A DNA stretch of 64,000 nucleotides from Polymorphobacter fuscus (GTDB lineage Bacteria > Pseudomonadota > Alphaproteobacteria > Sphingomonadales > Sphingomonadaceae): NCBI RefSeq assembly GCF_011927825.1, contig NZ_JAATJI010000001.1, positions 1,178,001 to 1,242,000 on the forward strand, written 5' to 3'. The notes under the pieces were generated by a model. The model had not been told where the DNA came from, did not search any database, and saw only the letters and a list, made by a program, of their open reading frames with translations. The position numbers were made by a program, and so were the translations under genes. Shown in pieces: positions 24,699 to 33,486 of the stretch (the stretch's first letter is position 1; each line of letters starts with the position of its first letter).

Positions 24699-26015
24699 AT
24701 GGCTTCGCCGTTCGCCGCAGTCTCTCGGGCGTTGGCCTGGCGTCGCCTGCCCGTGCTGCTGCTGCTCGCCGGCGCGCTGCTGCGGCTGGTCTGGGCCGTG
24801 GCGACACTGCCCGGCAGCCATGCCGGCGGTGAAATCGCCAATGTCGCCATCGCCTATGCGCACACCGGCGTGCTCGCCGATGCCTTTCGCCCCGGCCAGG
24901 GCCCGACGGCGCATGTGCTGCCGCTGCCGCCGGTCTATGCCGGGTTGATCTACCGCGCGCTCGGCGTGCACGCGCCGGCGGCGGAACTGGTCCTCGCCGG
25001 CAGCGCCATTGCGCTGGTCATGGCCGGCTATGCCCTCTTCTATCGCGCCTTCGGGCTGATGGGCATGCCGCGCCCGTGGCGGATCGCGGCGCTGGCGGCG
25101 CTGTGCCTGGTGCCGCTCAACATGCAGCTCGAAATCGAAACCTTCCGCATCTGGGAAGGCGGGTTGAGCGTCGCGGTGGCGGCGCTGTTCCTGTGGGGCC
25201 TGCTGACGCTGGAGCGCCGTGCCGAAGTCGGCTGGGGCGCCATCATCGCCATGGCGCTGCTGGCGGCGCTGCTGTTCTTCATCAGCCCGCCTTTGGGGCT
25301 CGCCGGCTATCTCGGCGCGCTGCTGTTGCTGATCGGTCGGCTGCCGCTGCGCCGCTGGGCGGGTGCCGCCGGCATCGCGGTGGCGGCACTGGCGCTGCTG
25401 ATCGCGCCCTGGGCCTGGCGCAACCAGCAGGTGATGGGCGAGGCGTTGCCGCTGCGCAGCAATGCCGGGCTGGAACTGGCGCTGGGCAACCACCCGGCGG
25501 CGGCCGGCCCCGGCGATCCGCGCGCGGTCTTCAAGGCCCGGCTGGACGAAATCCACCCGTTCGAAAGCGACAGCGCCTTTGCCGCGATGCAGGCCGCGGG
25601 CGGCGAGATTGCCTATGCCCGGGGCCTCGGCACCACGGCGAAGGACTGGATCACCAGCCACCCCGCCGATTTCGCCCGGCTGTGCGGGCGGCACCTGCGC
25701 GACTTCTTCTTCCCGCCCGCCTGGCTGTGGAACGTCTATTCGGGCGCCAGCCGTGGCACGATGGTCAAGGTCGTCATCAACGCCCTGCTGTCGGCAGCGG
25801 CGCTGACCGGGGCGCTGGTCGCCGGCATCGCCGCGTGGCGGCGCTACCGTTTCGCGATCCTCATGCTGGTGGTGCCGACGCTGCCCTATGTCATCGTCCA
25901 GCCGGTGCTGCGCTATCGCTACATCATCTACGCGCTGTCGGTGTTCTTCGCCGCCGATCTCGCCAGCCGGTTGCAGCGGCGCCGGGGTTCAGCCGCGGCC
26001 GACGGGGTCCGCTGA
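24699..26015 (+). CDS. Polytopic membrane protein, GT-C glycosyltransferase-like
   Basis: 438 aa. A first span (LPVLLLLAGALLRLVWAVATL) precedes an extracytoplasmic loop with GGEIANVAIAYAHTGVLADAF, then about eight spans, and a final RYRYIIYALSVFFAADLASRL. The large loop after the first span and the C-terminal Arg/Tyr repeats suggest a GT-C-fold transferase using lipid-linked sugar, but a DXD or DE catalytic pair is not clear. It overlaps the convergent glycosyltransferase gene by 27 bases. It diverges from gtrA. Confidence 0.75.
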   Translation: MASPFAAVSRALAWRRLPVLLLLAGALLRLVWAVATLPGSHAGGEIANVAIAYAHTGVLADAFRPGQGPTAHVLPLPPVYAGLIYRALGVHAPAAELVLAGSAIALVMAGYALFYRAFGLMGMPRPWRIAALAALCLVPLNMQLEIETFRIWEGGLSVAVAALFLWGLLTLERRAEVGWGAIIAMALLAALLFFISPPLGLAGYLGALLLLIGRLPLRRWAGAAGIAVAALALLIAPWAWRNQQVMGEALPLRSNAGLELALGNHPAAAGPGDPRAVFKARLDEIHPFESDSAFAAMQAAGGEIAYARGLGTTAKDWITSHPADFARLCGRHLRDFFFPPAWLWNVYSGASRGTMVKVVINALLSAAALTGALVAGIAAWRRYRFAILMLVVPTLPYVIVQPVLRYRYIIYALSVFFAADLASRLQRRRGSAAADGVR

Positions 26016-26993
26016 CAATTGCAGGTAGAACAGCCGCTTCATTTCGCGGCGGCCCCGGGTCACCGTATCGAGAATGCCGCCGGCAAAGGCCGAAAACACC
26101 GCGATGATGACCAGCCCGGTGACCAGGATGGCGGTCGGAAAGCGCGGCACCAGCCCGGTTTCCATGAAGGTGACGACCAGCGGCACCGCGAGGACCAGCG
26201 CCACCAGCAGCAACACGCCGGCGATGATGCCGAAGAAGCGCACCGGCCGTTCGGCGCGATACAGGTTGAGCATGGTGATCAGGATGCGGAACCCGTCGCT
26301 GTAGGTGCTCAACTTCGACGTCGAGCCTTCGGGCCGCGCCCCGTAGCGGGTGGTGACTTCGGCCACCGGCATCATCAGTTCGAGCGCATGGATGCTGATT
26401 TCGGTCTCGATCTCGAAACCCGCTGACAGCACCGGGAAGGATTTGACGAACCGCCGCGAAAAGACCCGGTAACCGGTCAGGATATCGGTGAACGACTGTT
26501 TGAACATCGACGTCAAAAGGCCGGTCAGCATCTTGTTGCCGAACTGGTGGCCGCGGCGGTAGGCGGCGTCGACCTGGCTGGCGCGCGCGCCGACGACCAT
26601 GTCGAGCCGTTCCTCGACCAGCCGCCGGATCATTTCGGGCGCGGCTTCCGGGTCGTAGGTGGCATCGCCATCGGCCATCACATAGACATCGGCATCGACA
26701 TCGGCGAACATCCGCCGCACCACGGCACCCTTGCCCTGCTGGCGTTCGCTGCGCACGATCGCGCCGGCGGCGGCGGCGACTTCGCAGGTACGATCCCTGG
26801 AATTGTTGTCGAAGACATAGATGTCGGCGTCGGGCAGCGCGGCGCGAAAGCCGGCAATGGTCGCACCGATCGCGACTTCCTCGTTATAGCAGGGCAGAAT
26901 GACCGCGACGCGGACCTGTTGGGCGCGCGCCGTCGGATGCAGGTCGACGACGGTGCGTTCGAGAAGATCGGCGGTCGGAACATGGGCCGTCAT
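25989..26993 (-). CDS. Glycosyltransferase family 2, polyprenyl-phosphate sugar synthase-like
   Basis: Membrane-bound GT2 (334 aa). VAVILPCYNEEVAIGATI (29-46) starts the nucleotide-sugar domain and MADGDATYDP gives the metal-binding motif. DMVVGARASQVDAAYRRGHQ and a TGYRVFSRRFVKSFP stretch follow. Two C-terminal spans (GIIAGVLLLVALVLAVPLVV and a second) anchor it. This is the dolichyl/undecaprenyl-phosphate hexose synthase type and pairs logically with the GtrA-like and GT-C-like neighbours. The sugar is unknown. Confidence 0.88.
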   Translation of the reverse strand: MTAHVPTADLLERTVVDLHPTARAQQVRVAVILPCYNEEVAIGATIAGFRAALPDADIYVFDNNSRDRTCEVAAAAGAIVRSERQQGKGAVVRRMFADVDADVYVMADGDATYDPEAAPEMIRRLVEERLDMVVGARASQVDAAYRRGHQFGNKMLTGLLTSMFKQSFTDILTGYRVFSRRFVKSFPVLSAGFEIETEISIHALELMMPVAEVTTRYGARPEGSTSKLSTYSDGFRILITMLNLYRAERPVRFFGIIAGVLLLVALVLAVPLVVTFMETGLVPRFPTAILVTGLVIIAVFSAFAGGILDTVTRGRREMKRLFYLQLSADPVGRG

Positions 26994-26999
26994 GACGCA

Positions 27000-27116
27000 T
27001 CGTCTCCGGATAGAGTATAACGAAATCAACTGGTTGGTTGAGCCGTCGCGCCGACCTTCCCCCTTCTCAAAGGGCTAGCAGTTGTTAATTTGTGTTAAAA
27101 GATACGCAAAGGGAGT
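27000..27116. promoter_or_regulatory. AT-richer divergent promoter region of valS and the glycosyltransferase
   Basis: The spacer between the divergent glycosyltransferase and valS genes is clearly lower in GC than its surroundings. On the minus strand TTATACT at about 27014-27020 resembles a -10 element. On the plus strand AGTTGTTAATTTGTGTTAAAAG at 27080-27101 contains likely elements for valS. Exact sites are not resolved. Confidence 0.4.
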
Positions 27117-27203
27117 ATGTCGGATGTGCCCGGAGCGCGGCGTCGGCACCGGCTGTGTTGCCAATGCTTCCCCGTCGCGGCTTCTGCCGCTAACAGCATC
27201 GCC

Positions 27204-30077
27204 ATGAACGCTCCCGAGACCCTCATCGACAAGACCTTCAGCCCCGCCGACTTCGAACAGCGGCTCTATGCGCAATGGGAAGCATCGGGCGCCTTCCGCC
27301 CCGATCGGCCCGATGCCAAACCCTATACCATCATCATCCCGCCGCCCAATGTCACCGGGTCGCTGCACATCGGCCATGCGCTCGACAACACGCTGCAGGA
27401 CCTGCTGATCCGCTGGCACCGGCTCAATGGCCGCGACGCGCGCTGGGTGGTCGGCACCGACCATGCCGGCATCGCGACGCAGATGGTGGTGGAACGCCGG
27501 CTCGCCGATGCGGCGCCGCCGACGACGCGCCAGGCGATGGGGCGCGCGCGCTTCCTCGAGACCGTGTGGGACTGGAAGCGTGAAAGCGGCGGCACGATTA
27601 CTCAGCAGCTGCGCCGCCTGGGCGCCAGCTGCGACTGGGCGCACGAGCGCTTCACCATGGACGAAGGCTTCAACACCGCGGTGACGCGCGTGTTCGTGAC
27701 GCTCTACAATCAGGGCCTGCTCTATCGTGACAAGCGGCTGGTCAACTGGGACCCCAAGCTGAAGACCGCGATTTCGGACCTGGAAGTCGAATTTCGCGAA
27801 GTCGAAGGCAATTTGTGGCACTTCCGCTATCCGCTGGAGGACGGCTCGGGCTTCATCGCCATCGCTACCACCCGCCCGGAAACCATCCTTGGCGATGGCG
27901 CCGTGGCGGTGAACCCGGACGATCCAAAAATGGCGCACTACGTCGGCAAGCGCTGCCGGCTGCCGCTCGTTGATCGCCTGATCCCGATCATCACCGACAG
28001 CTATGTCGAAGCCGATTTCGGTTCGGGCGCCGTCAAGATTACCGCCGCGCATGATTTCAACGATTTCGAAGTCTACAAGCGCCATCCTGAAGCCGATATC
28101 CCGGTCATCAACCTGATGAACCCCGACGGCACGATGAGCGATGCCTGCCCCGAAGCCTATCGCGGCCTGACCCGCGAGGACGCGCGTAAAAAAGTCGTTG
28201 CCGATTTCGAAGCCCTTGGCCTGCTCGACAAAATCGAACCGCATCGCCACCAGGTCCCCTATGGCGACCGCTCCGGCGTGGTCATCGAACCCTATCTGAC
28301 CGACCAATGGTATGTGAACGCCGCCGAGCTTGCGAAGCCTGCGCTGGCAGCGGTGCGCTCGGGCGAAACCCAGTTCGTGCCGAAAACCTGGGAAAAGACC
28401 TATTTCAACTGGATGGAGAACATCCAGCCGTGGTGCGTGAGCCGGCAGTTGTGGTGGGGGCACCAGATTCCGGCGTGGTATGGTCCGTCCAAAGATGAGT
28501 TGGAGCGCCGGTCCACGCAGAGCATGCACGAGATCAGCCGGGAGCTCTTCTCCGGGGTCAAGTCAGAACCCAATTGTTTTGTTGCTGAAACCGCTGCAGA
28601 TGCGCTTCAACAAGCGCAAGAATATTACGGTCCTGAATGGCATGTAGCGGACGCGAGCGGGGCCGCTTGGGAAACAATACAAGGCGACAGTCAACTACCG
28701 ACGCTTTTCCTGACCCGCGACGAAGACGTCCTCGACACCTGGTTCTCGTCGGCGCTCTGGCCCTTCGCCACCCTCGGCTGGCCCGACGAAACACCCGACC
28801 TCGCCCGCCATTACCCCGGCGATGTCCTCGTCACCGGCTTCGACATCATCTTCTTCTGGGTCGCGCGCATGATGATGCAGGGCCTGCACTTCATGGACGA
28901 CGTTCCACCGTTCAAGACCGTCTATTGCCACGGCCTCGTCCGCGACGCCAAGGGCGCCAAGATGTCGAAATCGAAGGGCAACACCGTCGACCCGCTGGTG
29001 CTCGTCGACAAATATGGCGCCGACGCCCTGCGCTTCACCCTGACCGCGATGGAAAGCCAGGGCCGCGACATCAAGCTCGATGAAAAGCGCGTCGAAGGTT
29101 ATCGCAACTTCGCAACCAAACTGTGGAACGCCGCACGCTTCTGCCAGTCGAACGGGATCAGCGGCTCGACCAGCATCGCCCCGCCACCGGCGCAGAACGC
29201 CGTCAACCGCTGGATAATCGGCGAAGTGGCTGCCACCGCGCGCGCGCTCGAAACCGCGATTCAGACCTTCCGCTTCGATGCCTATGCCGACACCATTTAC
29301 AGCTTCGCGTGGAACCGCTTCTGCGACTGGTATCTGGAACTGACCAAGCCGCTGCTGGCCGAGGGCGCAGACGCGGGCGTTGCCGCCGAAACGCGCGCCG
29401 TTTCCGGCTGGGCGCTCGACCAGATCCTCGTCATGCTCCATCCGGTCATGCCGTTCCTGACCGAAGAACTCTGGCACAAGCTGGGGACGCGAACGCGCGA
29501 CCTCATCGTGTCCGACTGGGTCGCCGCCGACCTGCCGGTCGATGCGGACGCCAGTGCGGATATCGAATGGCTGATTTCAGCAGTCACGGGCATCAGAACT
29601 GCCAAATCTGATTTGGGCATCGCAGTAAGACGTCGTTTGCCTGCGCTTATGATCGTAAACTCTGTTGATGCCGAATTTAGGGCAAACCGGTGCCAAGCTT
29701 TAGTCGAAACGCTAGCTGGCGTCGGATTTCTGGGCGGCGTGTATAACGAATTGGTCCATGGACAAGGCGGATCGCAGAACCTTCTTACTTCGCTAAAAAA
29801 CAAACATGGCTTCTCGGCAATCATTGAGGTTGTATCGAGTGAAGCTCTGTTTGTCATGGACGTCGGCGATGCCGTCGACCTCGCCGCCGAACGGGCGCGC
29901 CTGGAGAAGGCCATCGCCACCGCCGTCAAGGAACGCGATGCGCTGGCCGGCCGCCTCGCCTCCCCGGGCTTTACCGAAAAGGCCAAACCCGAAGCGGTCG
30001 AAAAGGCCCGCGAGGATCACGCCGCGCGCAGCGCCGAGGCCGAGCGGCTGGCAGCGGCGCTGGCGCGGTTAGGGTAA
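27204..30077 (+). CDS. valS: Valyl-tRNA synthetase
   Basis: Charges tRNA-Val (957 aa). The HIGH motif is HIGH at 55-58 (in [12 protein letters not shown]) and KMSKS at 586-590. The editing domain ([19 protein letters not shown]) and C-terminal coiled coil ([25 protein letters not shown]) are present. ATG 27204 was chosen over an earlier one because it yields the family N-terminus. Two segments, residues about 432-503 and 789-886, are unlike the rest: their DNA is much lower in GC and the protein is longer than usual there (see findings). The frame stays open throughout, so the enzyme should be functional. Confidence 0.95.
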   Translation: MNAPETLIDKTFSPADFEQRLYAQWEASGAFRPDRPDAKPYTIIIPPPNVTGSLHIGHALDNTLQDLLIRWHRLNGRDARWVVGTDHAGIATQMVVERRLADAAPPTTRQAMGRARFLETVWDWKRESGGTITQQLRRLGASCDWAHERFTMDEGFNTAVTRVFVTLYNQGLLYRDKRLVNWDPKLKTAISDLEVEFREVEGNLWHFRYPLEDGSGFIAIATTRPETILGDGAVAVNPDDPKMAHYVGKRCRLPLVDRLIPIITDSYVEADFGSGAVKITAAHDFNDFEVYKRHPEADIPVINLMNPDGTMSDACPEAYRGLTREDARKKVVADFEALGLLDKIEPHRHQVPYGDRSGVVIEPYLTDQWYVNAAELAKPALAAVRSGETQFVPKTWEKTYFNWMENIQPWCVSRQLWWGHQIPAWYGPSKDELERRSTQSMHEISRELFSGVKSEPNCFVAETAADALQQAQEYYGPEWHVADASGAAWETIQGDSQLPTLFLTRDEDVLDTWFSSALWPFATLGWPDETPDLARHYPGDVLVTGFDIIFFWVARMMMQGLHFMDDVPPFKTVYCHGLVRDAKGAKMSKSKGNTVDPLVLVDKYGADALRFTLTAMESQGRDIKLDEKRVEGYRNFATKLWNAARFCQSNGISGSTSIAPPPAQNAVNRWIIGEVAATARALETAIQTFRFDAYADTIYSFAWNRFCDWYLELTKPLLAEGADAGVAAETRAVSGWALDQILVMLHPVMPFLTEELWHKLGTRTRDLIVSDWVAADLPVDADASADIEWLISAVTGIRTAKSDLGIAVRRRLPALMIVNSVDAEFRANRCQALVETLAGVGFLGGVYNELVHGQGGSQNLLTSLKNKHGFSAIIEVVSSEALFVMDVGDAVDLAAERARLEKAIATAVKERDALAGRLASPGFTEKAKPEAVEKAREDHAARSAEAERLAAALARLG

Positions 30078-30080
30078 TTA

Positions 30081-30166
30081 TCGTCATCCCGGGCTTGACC
30101 CGGGATCCCGCTTTGTTCGCACGCCGGCAGAAGCAGCGGGATCCCGGGTCAAGCCCGGGATGACGA
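30081..30166. repeat. Long inverted repeat after valS
   Basis: Perfect 32-base inverted arms (30081-30112 and 30135-30166) separated by 22 bases. Each arm contains the inner palindrome CCCGGGCTTGACCCGGG. It fills the 111-base gap between valS and the GAF gene and could act as a terminator, but its form matches the dispersed GC-rich palindromes common in sphingomonad genomes. Confidence 0.9.
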
Positions 30167-30188
30167 GAGAAGAATGGAAGCAATTTGA

Positions 30189-30674
30189 ATGTCCTTCACC
30201 GCCCAGCCCCTCGCAGCCGACAAGGCCGAAGCCTATCGCGACCTCGCCCAGCAACTTACCGCACTGATCGGCGATGAGCGCGACGCCATCGCCAATGCCG
30301 CCAACACCGCGGCGCTGCTGTTCGACCTGCTGCCCGACCTCAACTGGGCGGGATTTTATTTCCTGAAGGACGGCGAACTCGTCCTCGGCCCCTTCCAGGG
30401 CAAGCCGGCGTGCATCCGCATCGCCATCGGCAAGGGCGTCTGCGGCGCGGCGGCAGCCACCCGCACATCGCAGGTCGTCGCCGATGTCCACGCCTTTCCC
30501 GGCCATATCGCCTGCGATGCGGCCTCGGCGTCGGAACTGGTGGTGCCGCTGCTGCATGGCGACACGCTGCTCGGTGTGCTCGATCTCGACAGTCCGGTGG
30601 CGGGGCGGTTCGATGATGCGGATCGCGCAGGTATCGAAGCCGTCGCCGCAATCTGGGTCAAGGCAAGCGCTTGA
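30189..30674 (+). CDS. msrC: Free methionine-(R)-sulfoxide reductase-like GAF protein
   Basis: GAF-domain enzyme (161 aa) reducing free Met-R-sulfoxide. The three family cysteines are seen at C75 (GKPACIRI), C85 (GKGVCGAAA) and C109 (GHIACDAAS), with the substrate pocket motif NWAGFYFLKDGELVLGPFQG ahead of them. The final DLDSPVAGRFDDADR matches the C-terminal strand. Alone between two repeat-filled spacers. Confidence 0.92.
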   Translation: MSFTAQPLAADKAEAYRDLAQQLTALIGDERDAIANAANTAALLFDLLPDLNWAGFYFLKDGELVLGPFQGKPACIRIAIGKGVCGAAAATRTSQVVADVHAFPGHIACDAASASELVVPLLHGDTLLGVLDLDSPVAGRFDDADRAGIEAVAAIWVKASA

Positions 30675-30676
30675 AA

Positions 30677-30808
30677 CCTTCCCCACCGGGGGGAGGTCGG
30701 ATTCGCAGCCGAGCCGGGTGATGAGCGCTCGAGCGCGGAAGAGAAAACCCCTCTCCTGGGCCGCGCTGCGCACGTCTCTCGACCTCCCCCCGGCGGGGGG
30801 AGGTATAG
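30677..30808. repeat. Palindromic repeat element in the gap after the GAF gene
   Basis: The left end CCCACCGGGGGGAGGTCG (near 30682-30699) pairs closely with the right end 30780-30803 (CGACCTCCCCCCGGCGGGG). Together they border a roughly 130-base element. The interior has no gene. It looks like a member of a dispersed inverted-repeat family rather than a regulator. Confidence 0.6.
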
Positions 30809-30868
30809 CGTTCAACACCCAGCACCAGCTGTGCGGTGCCGATGTCGCCGGGGAAGCAAAGGCCCCGC

Positions 30869-30893
30869 TCATCCCGAGCGAAGTCGGGGGACG
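30869..30893. repeat. Dispersed 25-base repeat, copy 1
   Basis: TCATCCCGAGCGAAGTCG followed by GGGGACG. A second copy (two mismatches over 25 bases) sits at 57187-57211. Both are intergenic. Confidence 0.75.
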
Positions 30894-30921
30894 TTCCAAT
30901 GGCAGAGCGCCCTGCCGGGGA

Positions 30922-31485
30922 TCAGTGCAGCCGACGCTCCAGGCCCAGGATGGCGTCGTCGGTCATCCGCGCCTGCAAGGCGGGGTCGGCCTTCGCCGCG
31001 ATCAGCGTGGCGGCGGCGGCGGTGACGCGGCGCGCCACATCGGCGCGCAGATCGGCTTCGGCGGCGCGCTCGGCGGCGGCGATCTTGGCTTCGGCAGCGA
31101 CGGTGCGGCGTTCGATGGTCAGTTCGGCGGCGCGGCGGCTTTCGTTGATGAGCTCGGCCGCTTCCGCCTCAGCACGGGCGACGATCGCTTCGGCATCGCG
31201 CGTCGCGGCATCGCGGGCGCGGGTGGCACCGGCGAGCAGCGCTTCGGCTTCGGCGCGGATCGCCTTGGCTTCGTCGAGCTGGCGCTTGACGCCGGCGATC
31301 CGGTCATCGAGGGCGCCAGCGATGCGCTGCGGCAGCTTGGCGAGGATGATCGCCAGCGCGAAAAAGATGAACATCGAAACGCTGACCCAGGCCTCGGCGT
31401 TGAGCCCGAGGAGCAAGGGGCCCTCATGCGCGCCCTCGGCGGTCATCGCCTGGGTTTCGATGGTATCGATGGAAGGTTCGACCAC
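30922..31485 (-). CDS. atpF: ATP synthase F0 subunit b
   Basis: Peripheral stalk subunit (187 aa). A single N-terminal membrane span (VSVSMFIFFALAIILAKLP, about 34-52) is followed by an Ala/Glu/Arg-rich helix. An extended N-terminal tail precedes the span. Last gene of the atpI-atpB-atpE-atpF'-atpF operon. GTG start at 31485, nine bases after the b' stop. F1 genes are not in the window, as usual in alphaproteobacteria. Confidence 0.93.
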   Translation of the reverse strand: MVEPSIDTIETQAMTAEGAHEGPLLLGLNAEAWVSVSMFIFFALAIILAKLPQRIAGALDDRIAGVKRQLDEAKAIRAEAEALLAGATRARDAATRDAEAIVARAEAEAAELINESRRAAELTIERRTVAAEAKIAAAERAAEADLRADVARRVTAAAATLIAAKADPALQARMTDDAILGLERRLH

Positions 31486-31494
31486 AAGCCGGTC

Positions 31495-31974
31495 CTATTT
31501 CTGTGCCGAAAGCACGGCTTCGATTTCGGCCGGCGGCACCGACAGCCCGGTCAGCCGCGTCACCGCTTCCGCCGTCAATTCGGTGGTGGTGGCGGCGAGC
31601 GTGGCGCGTGCCGCGTCGCGCGCCCCGGCCAGCCGCGCCGCGGCATCGGTCGCCTTGCCATCGAGCACCGCGGCAAGGTCCTTCAACCGCGCCTCGGCTG
31701 CGCCCGCAGCATCGGCCTGCGCCGCTGCGACCCGAGCCTGGGCGGCGTCGCGGGCCGCGGCCATGCCGGTGTCATAGCGGGTGCGGATTGCATCCGCCTC
31801 CGCCTTGGCGGCTTCGGCGGCATCGAGATCGCCGGCGACCCGAGTCTCGCGTTCGTCGATGACCCGGCCGACCTTGGGCAAGGTCGGCCGAATGACGGCG
31901 AAGTAGAGCACCGCGAAAATCGCGGCCAGCCACGCCAGCTGGGGCAGCCAGGTTGTCGGGTCGAACTGCGGCAC
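31495..31974 (-). CDS. atpG: ATP synthase F0 subunit b'
   Basis: Second stalk subunit (159 aa). It is shorter than b, with its membrane span (AWLAAIFAVLYFAVIRPTLP, residues 14-33) close to the N-terminus, and a long charged helix. Paired b and b' genes replace the single b homodimer in alphaproteobacteria and phototrophs. It lies eight bases after atpE and nine before atpF. Confidence 0.92.
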   Translation of the reverse strand: MPQFDPTTWLPQLAWLAAIFAVLYFAVIRPTLPKVGRVIDERETRVAGDLDAAEAAKAEADAIRTRYDTGMAAARDAAQARVAAAQADAAGAAEARLKDLAAVLDGKATDAAARLAGARDAARATLAATTTELTAEAVTRLTGLSVPPAEIEAVLSAQK

Positions 31975-31982
31975 GGATCAGG

Positions 31983-32207
31983 TCAGCCGAACGCGAGGGC
32001 GAGCGCGACGACGGCCGCGATCAGGCCGAGCGCTTCGGTCACGGCGAAGCCGAAGATCAGGCGGGCGCCGAGCTTGTCGGCAGCGGCCGGGTTGCGCAGC
32101 GCGCCCGACAGGAACATGCCGAAGATGAGGCCGACGCCGATGGCGGCGAACCCGGCGCCCATGGCGGCAAGACCGGCACCGATCAGCTTGGCAGATGCAA
32201 CGTCCAT
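31983..32207 (-). CDS. atpE: ATP synthase F0 subunit c
   Basis: Proteolipid of the c-ring (74 aa), two hydrophobic helices joined by a polar loop (ALRNPAAADKL). The proton-carrying carboxylate is E58 in FGFAVTEALGL. Helix 1 has the glycine-rich packing pattern AGLAAMGAGFAAIGVG. An E here, with no Na+ site pattern that I can identify, fits a proton-driven enzyme. Confidence 0.97.
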   Translation of the reverse strand: MDVASAKLIGAGLAAMGAGFAAIGVGLIFGMFLSGALRNPAAADKLGARLIFGFAVTEALGLIAAVVALALAFG

Positions 32208-32256
32208 TATAAGTCCTTCTCAGTAAATCAGTTTTGGGGTGATGGGGGATGAAGCG

Positions 32257-33006
32257 TCAGTGGAGGTTGACGGCATCGTTGAGGTAGATCGACGCCAGCA
32301 GCGCGAACACATAGGCCTGGACGACCGCGATCAGCAGTTCCAGCGCCGTCAGCGCGACGTTGACCGTCAGCGGCACCAGGCCGAACACATAGGGCAGCGC
32401 CTCGAACGAGCCGAGGGCGATGACGAAGCCGCCGAAGACCTTCAACAGCACATGGCCGGCGGTCATGTTGGCGAACAACCGGATCGCCAGGGTGAAGGGG
32501 CGCGACAGGAAGGACAGGAATTCGATCGCCGCGACCAGCGGCAGGACGAAGATCGGCGTGCCTTCGGGCAGGAACAGCGTGAAGAAATGCAGGCCGTGCT
32601 TGGCAAAGCCGACGATGAGCACGAGCACGAACACGATCGCCGCAAGCCCGAACGTCACCGCGATATGGCTGGTGGGCGTGAAGGCGTGGAGAAAGGGGAT
32701 CAGCCCGAGCAGGTTGCAGGCCAGGACGAAGATGAAAACGGCGAAGATCAGCGGCGCGTATTTCAGCCCTTCGCGGCCGACATTTTCGCGCAACATGTCA
32801 CGTATGAAATCATAAAGATATTCGACGGCGGCCTGGGCGCGGCCGGGGACAAGCTGCGGCTTGGCGGTGCCGATGTAGAGGAACGCCGCGATCGCCAGCA
32901 TGGCGACGAGCATCCACAGCGACGAATTGGTGAACGACACGTCGTTCCCGGCCACGGCGAGGGGCACGATCCGTTCGATCGAAAATTGCTCCATCGGGTT
33001 GGCCAT
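32257..33006 (-). CDS. atpB: ATP synthase F0 subunit a
   Basis: Channel subunit (249 aa) of the rotor-stator interface. The essential Arg is in the span FTLAIRLFANMTAGH. The final two spans end in AYVFALLASIYLNDAVNLH. ATG 33006 gives the usual N-terminus MANPMEQFSIERI. An upstream start would add an Arg/Cys-rich leader absent from homologues. Confidence 0.96.
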   Translation of the reverse strand: MANPMEQFSIERIVPLAVAGNDVSFTNSSLWMLVAMLAIAAFLYIGTAKPQLVPGRAQAAVEYLYDFIRDMLRENVGREGLKYAPLIFAVFIFVLACNLLGLIPFLHAFTPTSHIAVTFGLAAIVFVLVLIVGFAKHGLHFFTLFLPEGTPIFVLPLVAAIEFLSFLSRPFTLAIRLFANMTAGHVLLKVFGGFVIALGSFEALPYVFGLVPLTVNVALTALELLIAVVQAYVFALLASIYLNDAVNLH

Positions 33007-33013
33007 TGCGCGT

Positions 33014-33292
33014 CTATTCCCCGTCGATCTTTTTCTGCTGGCGCAACACCGAGCGCAGGCCCGTCGCAAACCCCAGCAACAACAACATGATCATTCCCCA
33101 CGGACCGGTGCCGGCCCAGCGATCGATGACCCAGCCGAGGAACCCGCCGACCAGCATCGCACCCACGAATTCGAGCGCGACCGACCAGCCCTGGCTTTCC
33201 TCGCGCTTCCGGCCGTCACGGCGTGACGGTTCGGCTTCGCGGGCCGCGGCGATGCGGCGCGCAAGCGCATCATCATCGTGGTGGTTGGCCAA
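33014..33292 (-). CDS. atpI: AtpI-like protein (ATP synthase accessory)
   Basis: 92 aa: a charged N-terminus (HHDDDALARRIAAAREAEP) followed by two spans (SVALEFVGAMLVGGFLGWVI and GPWGMIMLLLLGFATGL). The layout of an AtpI/AtpQ assembly factor at the head of the F0 operon. Precedes atpB by seven bases. Confidence 0.9.
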   Translation of the reverse strand: MANHHDDDALARRIAAAREAEPSRRDGRKREESQGWSVALEFVGAMLVGGFLGWVIDRWAGTGPWGMIMLLLLGFATGLRSVLRQQKKIDGE

Positions 33293-33443
33293 GACGGGGG
33301 AACCCCTGCGTAACTGAAAAGAATCGGCTGCAACAAAAGGTCTGAAACAGGCCGATGGCCCCTGACAGCAACGCCGTCAAAGCTTGGCCGCGCTCTATAT
33401 AGGGGGGGCCGAACTGTCAACCGCGCTGCAACGCGGCATGTCG

Positions 33444-33477
33444 CGTCGCGCCGGGGCGGACAGGCCCCGGCGCGACG
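33444..33477. terminator. Hairpin between the lipoprotein gene and the atp operon
   Basis: Perfect 14-base arms (33444-33457 and 33464-33477) with a six-base loop GGACAG. It lies 10-43 bases after the stop of the minus-strand lipoprotein gene (33487) and before the promoter region of atpI. No T-run follows, so it could be a rho-aided terminator. Confidence 0.55.
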
Positions 33478-33486
33478 CCAGTGCGA

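Noticed and set aside
28497..29865. Frameshift in valS
   Set aside because: The frame stays open through both low-GC patches and conserved motifs continue on both sides, so composition change rather than frame error explains the odd segments.
30081..30166. CRISPR-like or tandem repeats near valS
   Set aside because: Only one inverted pair, no repeated units with regular spacers. Not a CRISPR array.
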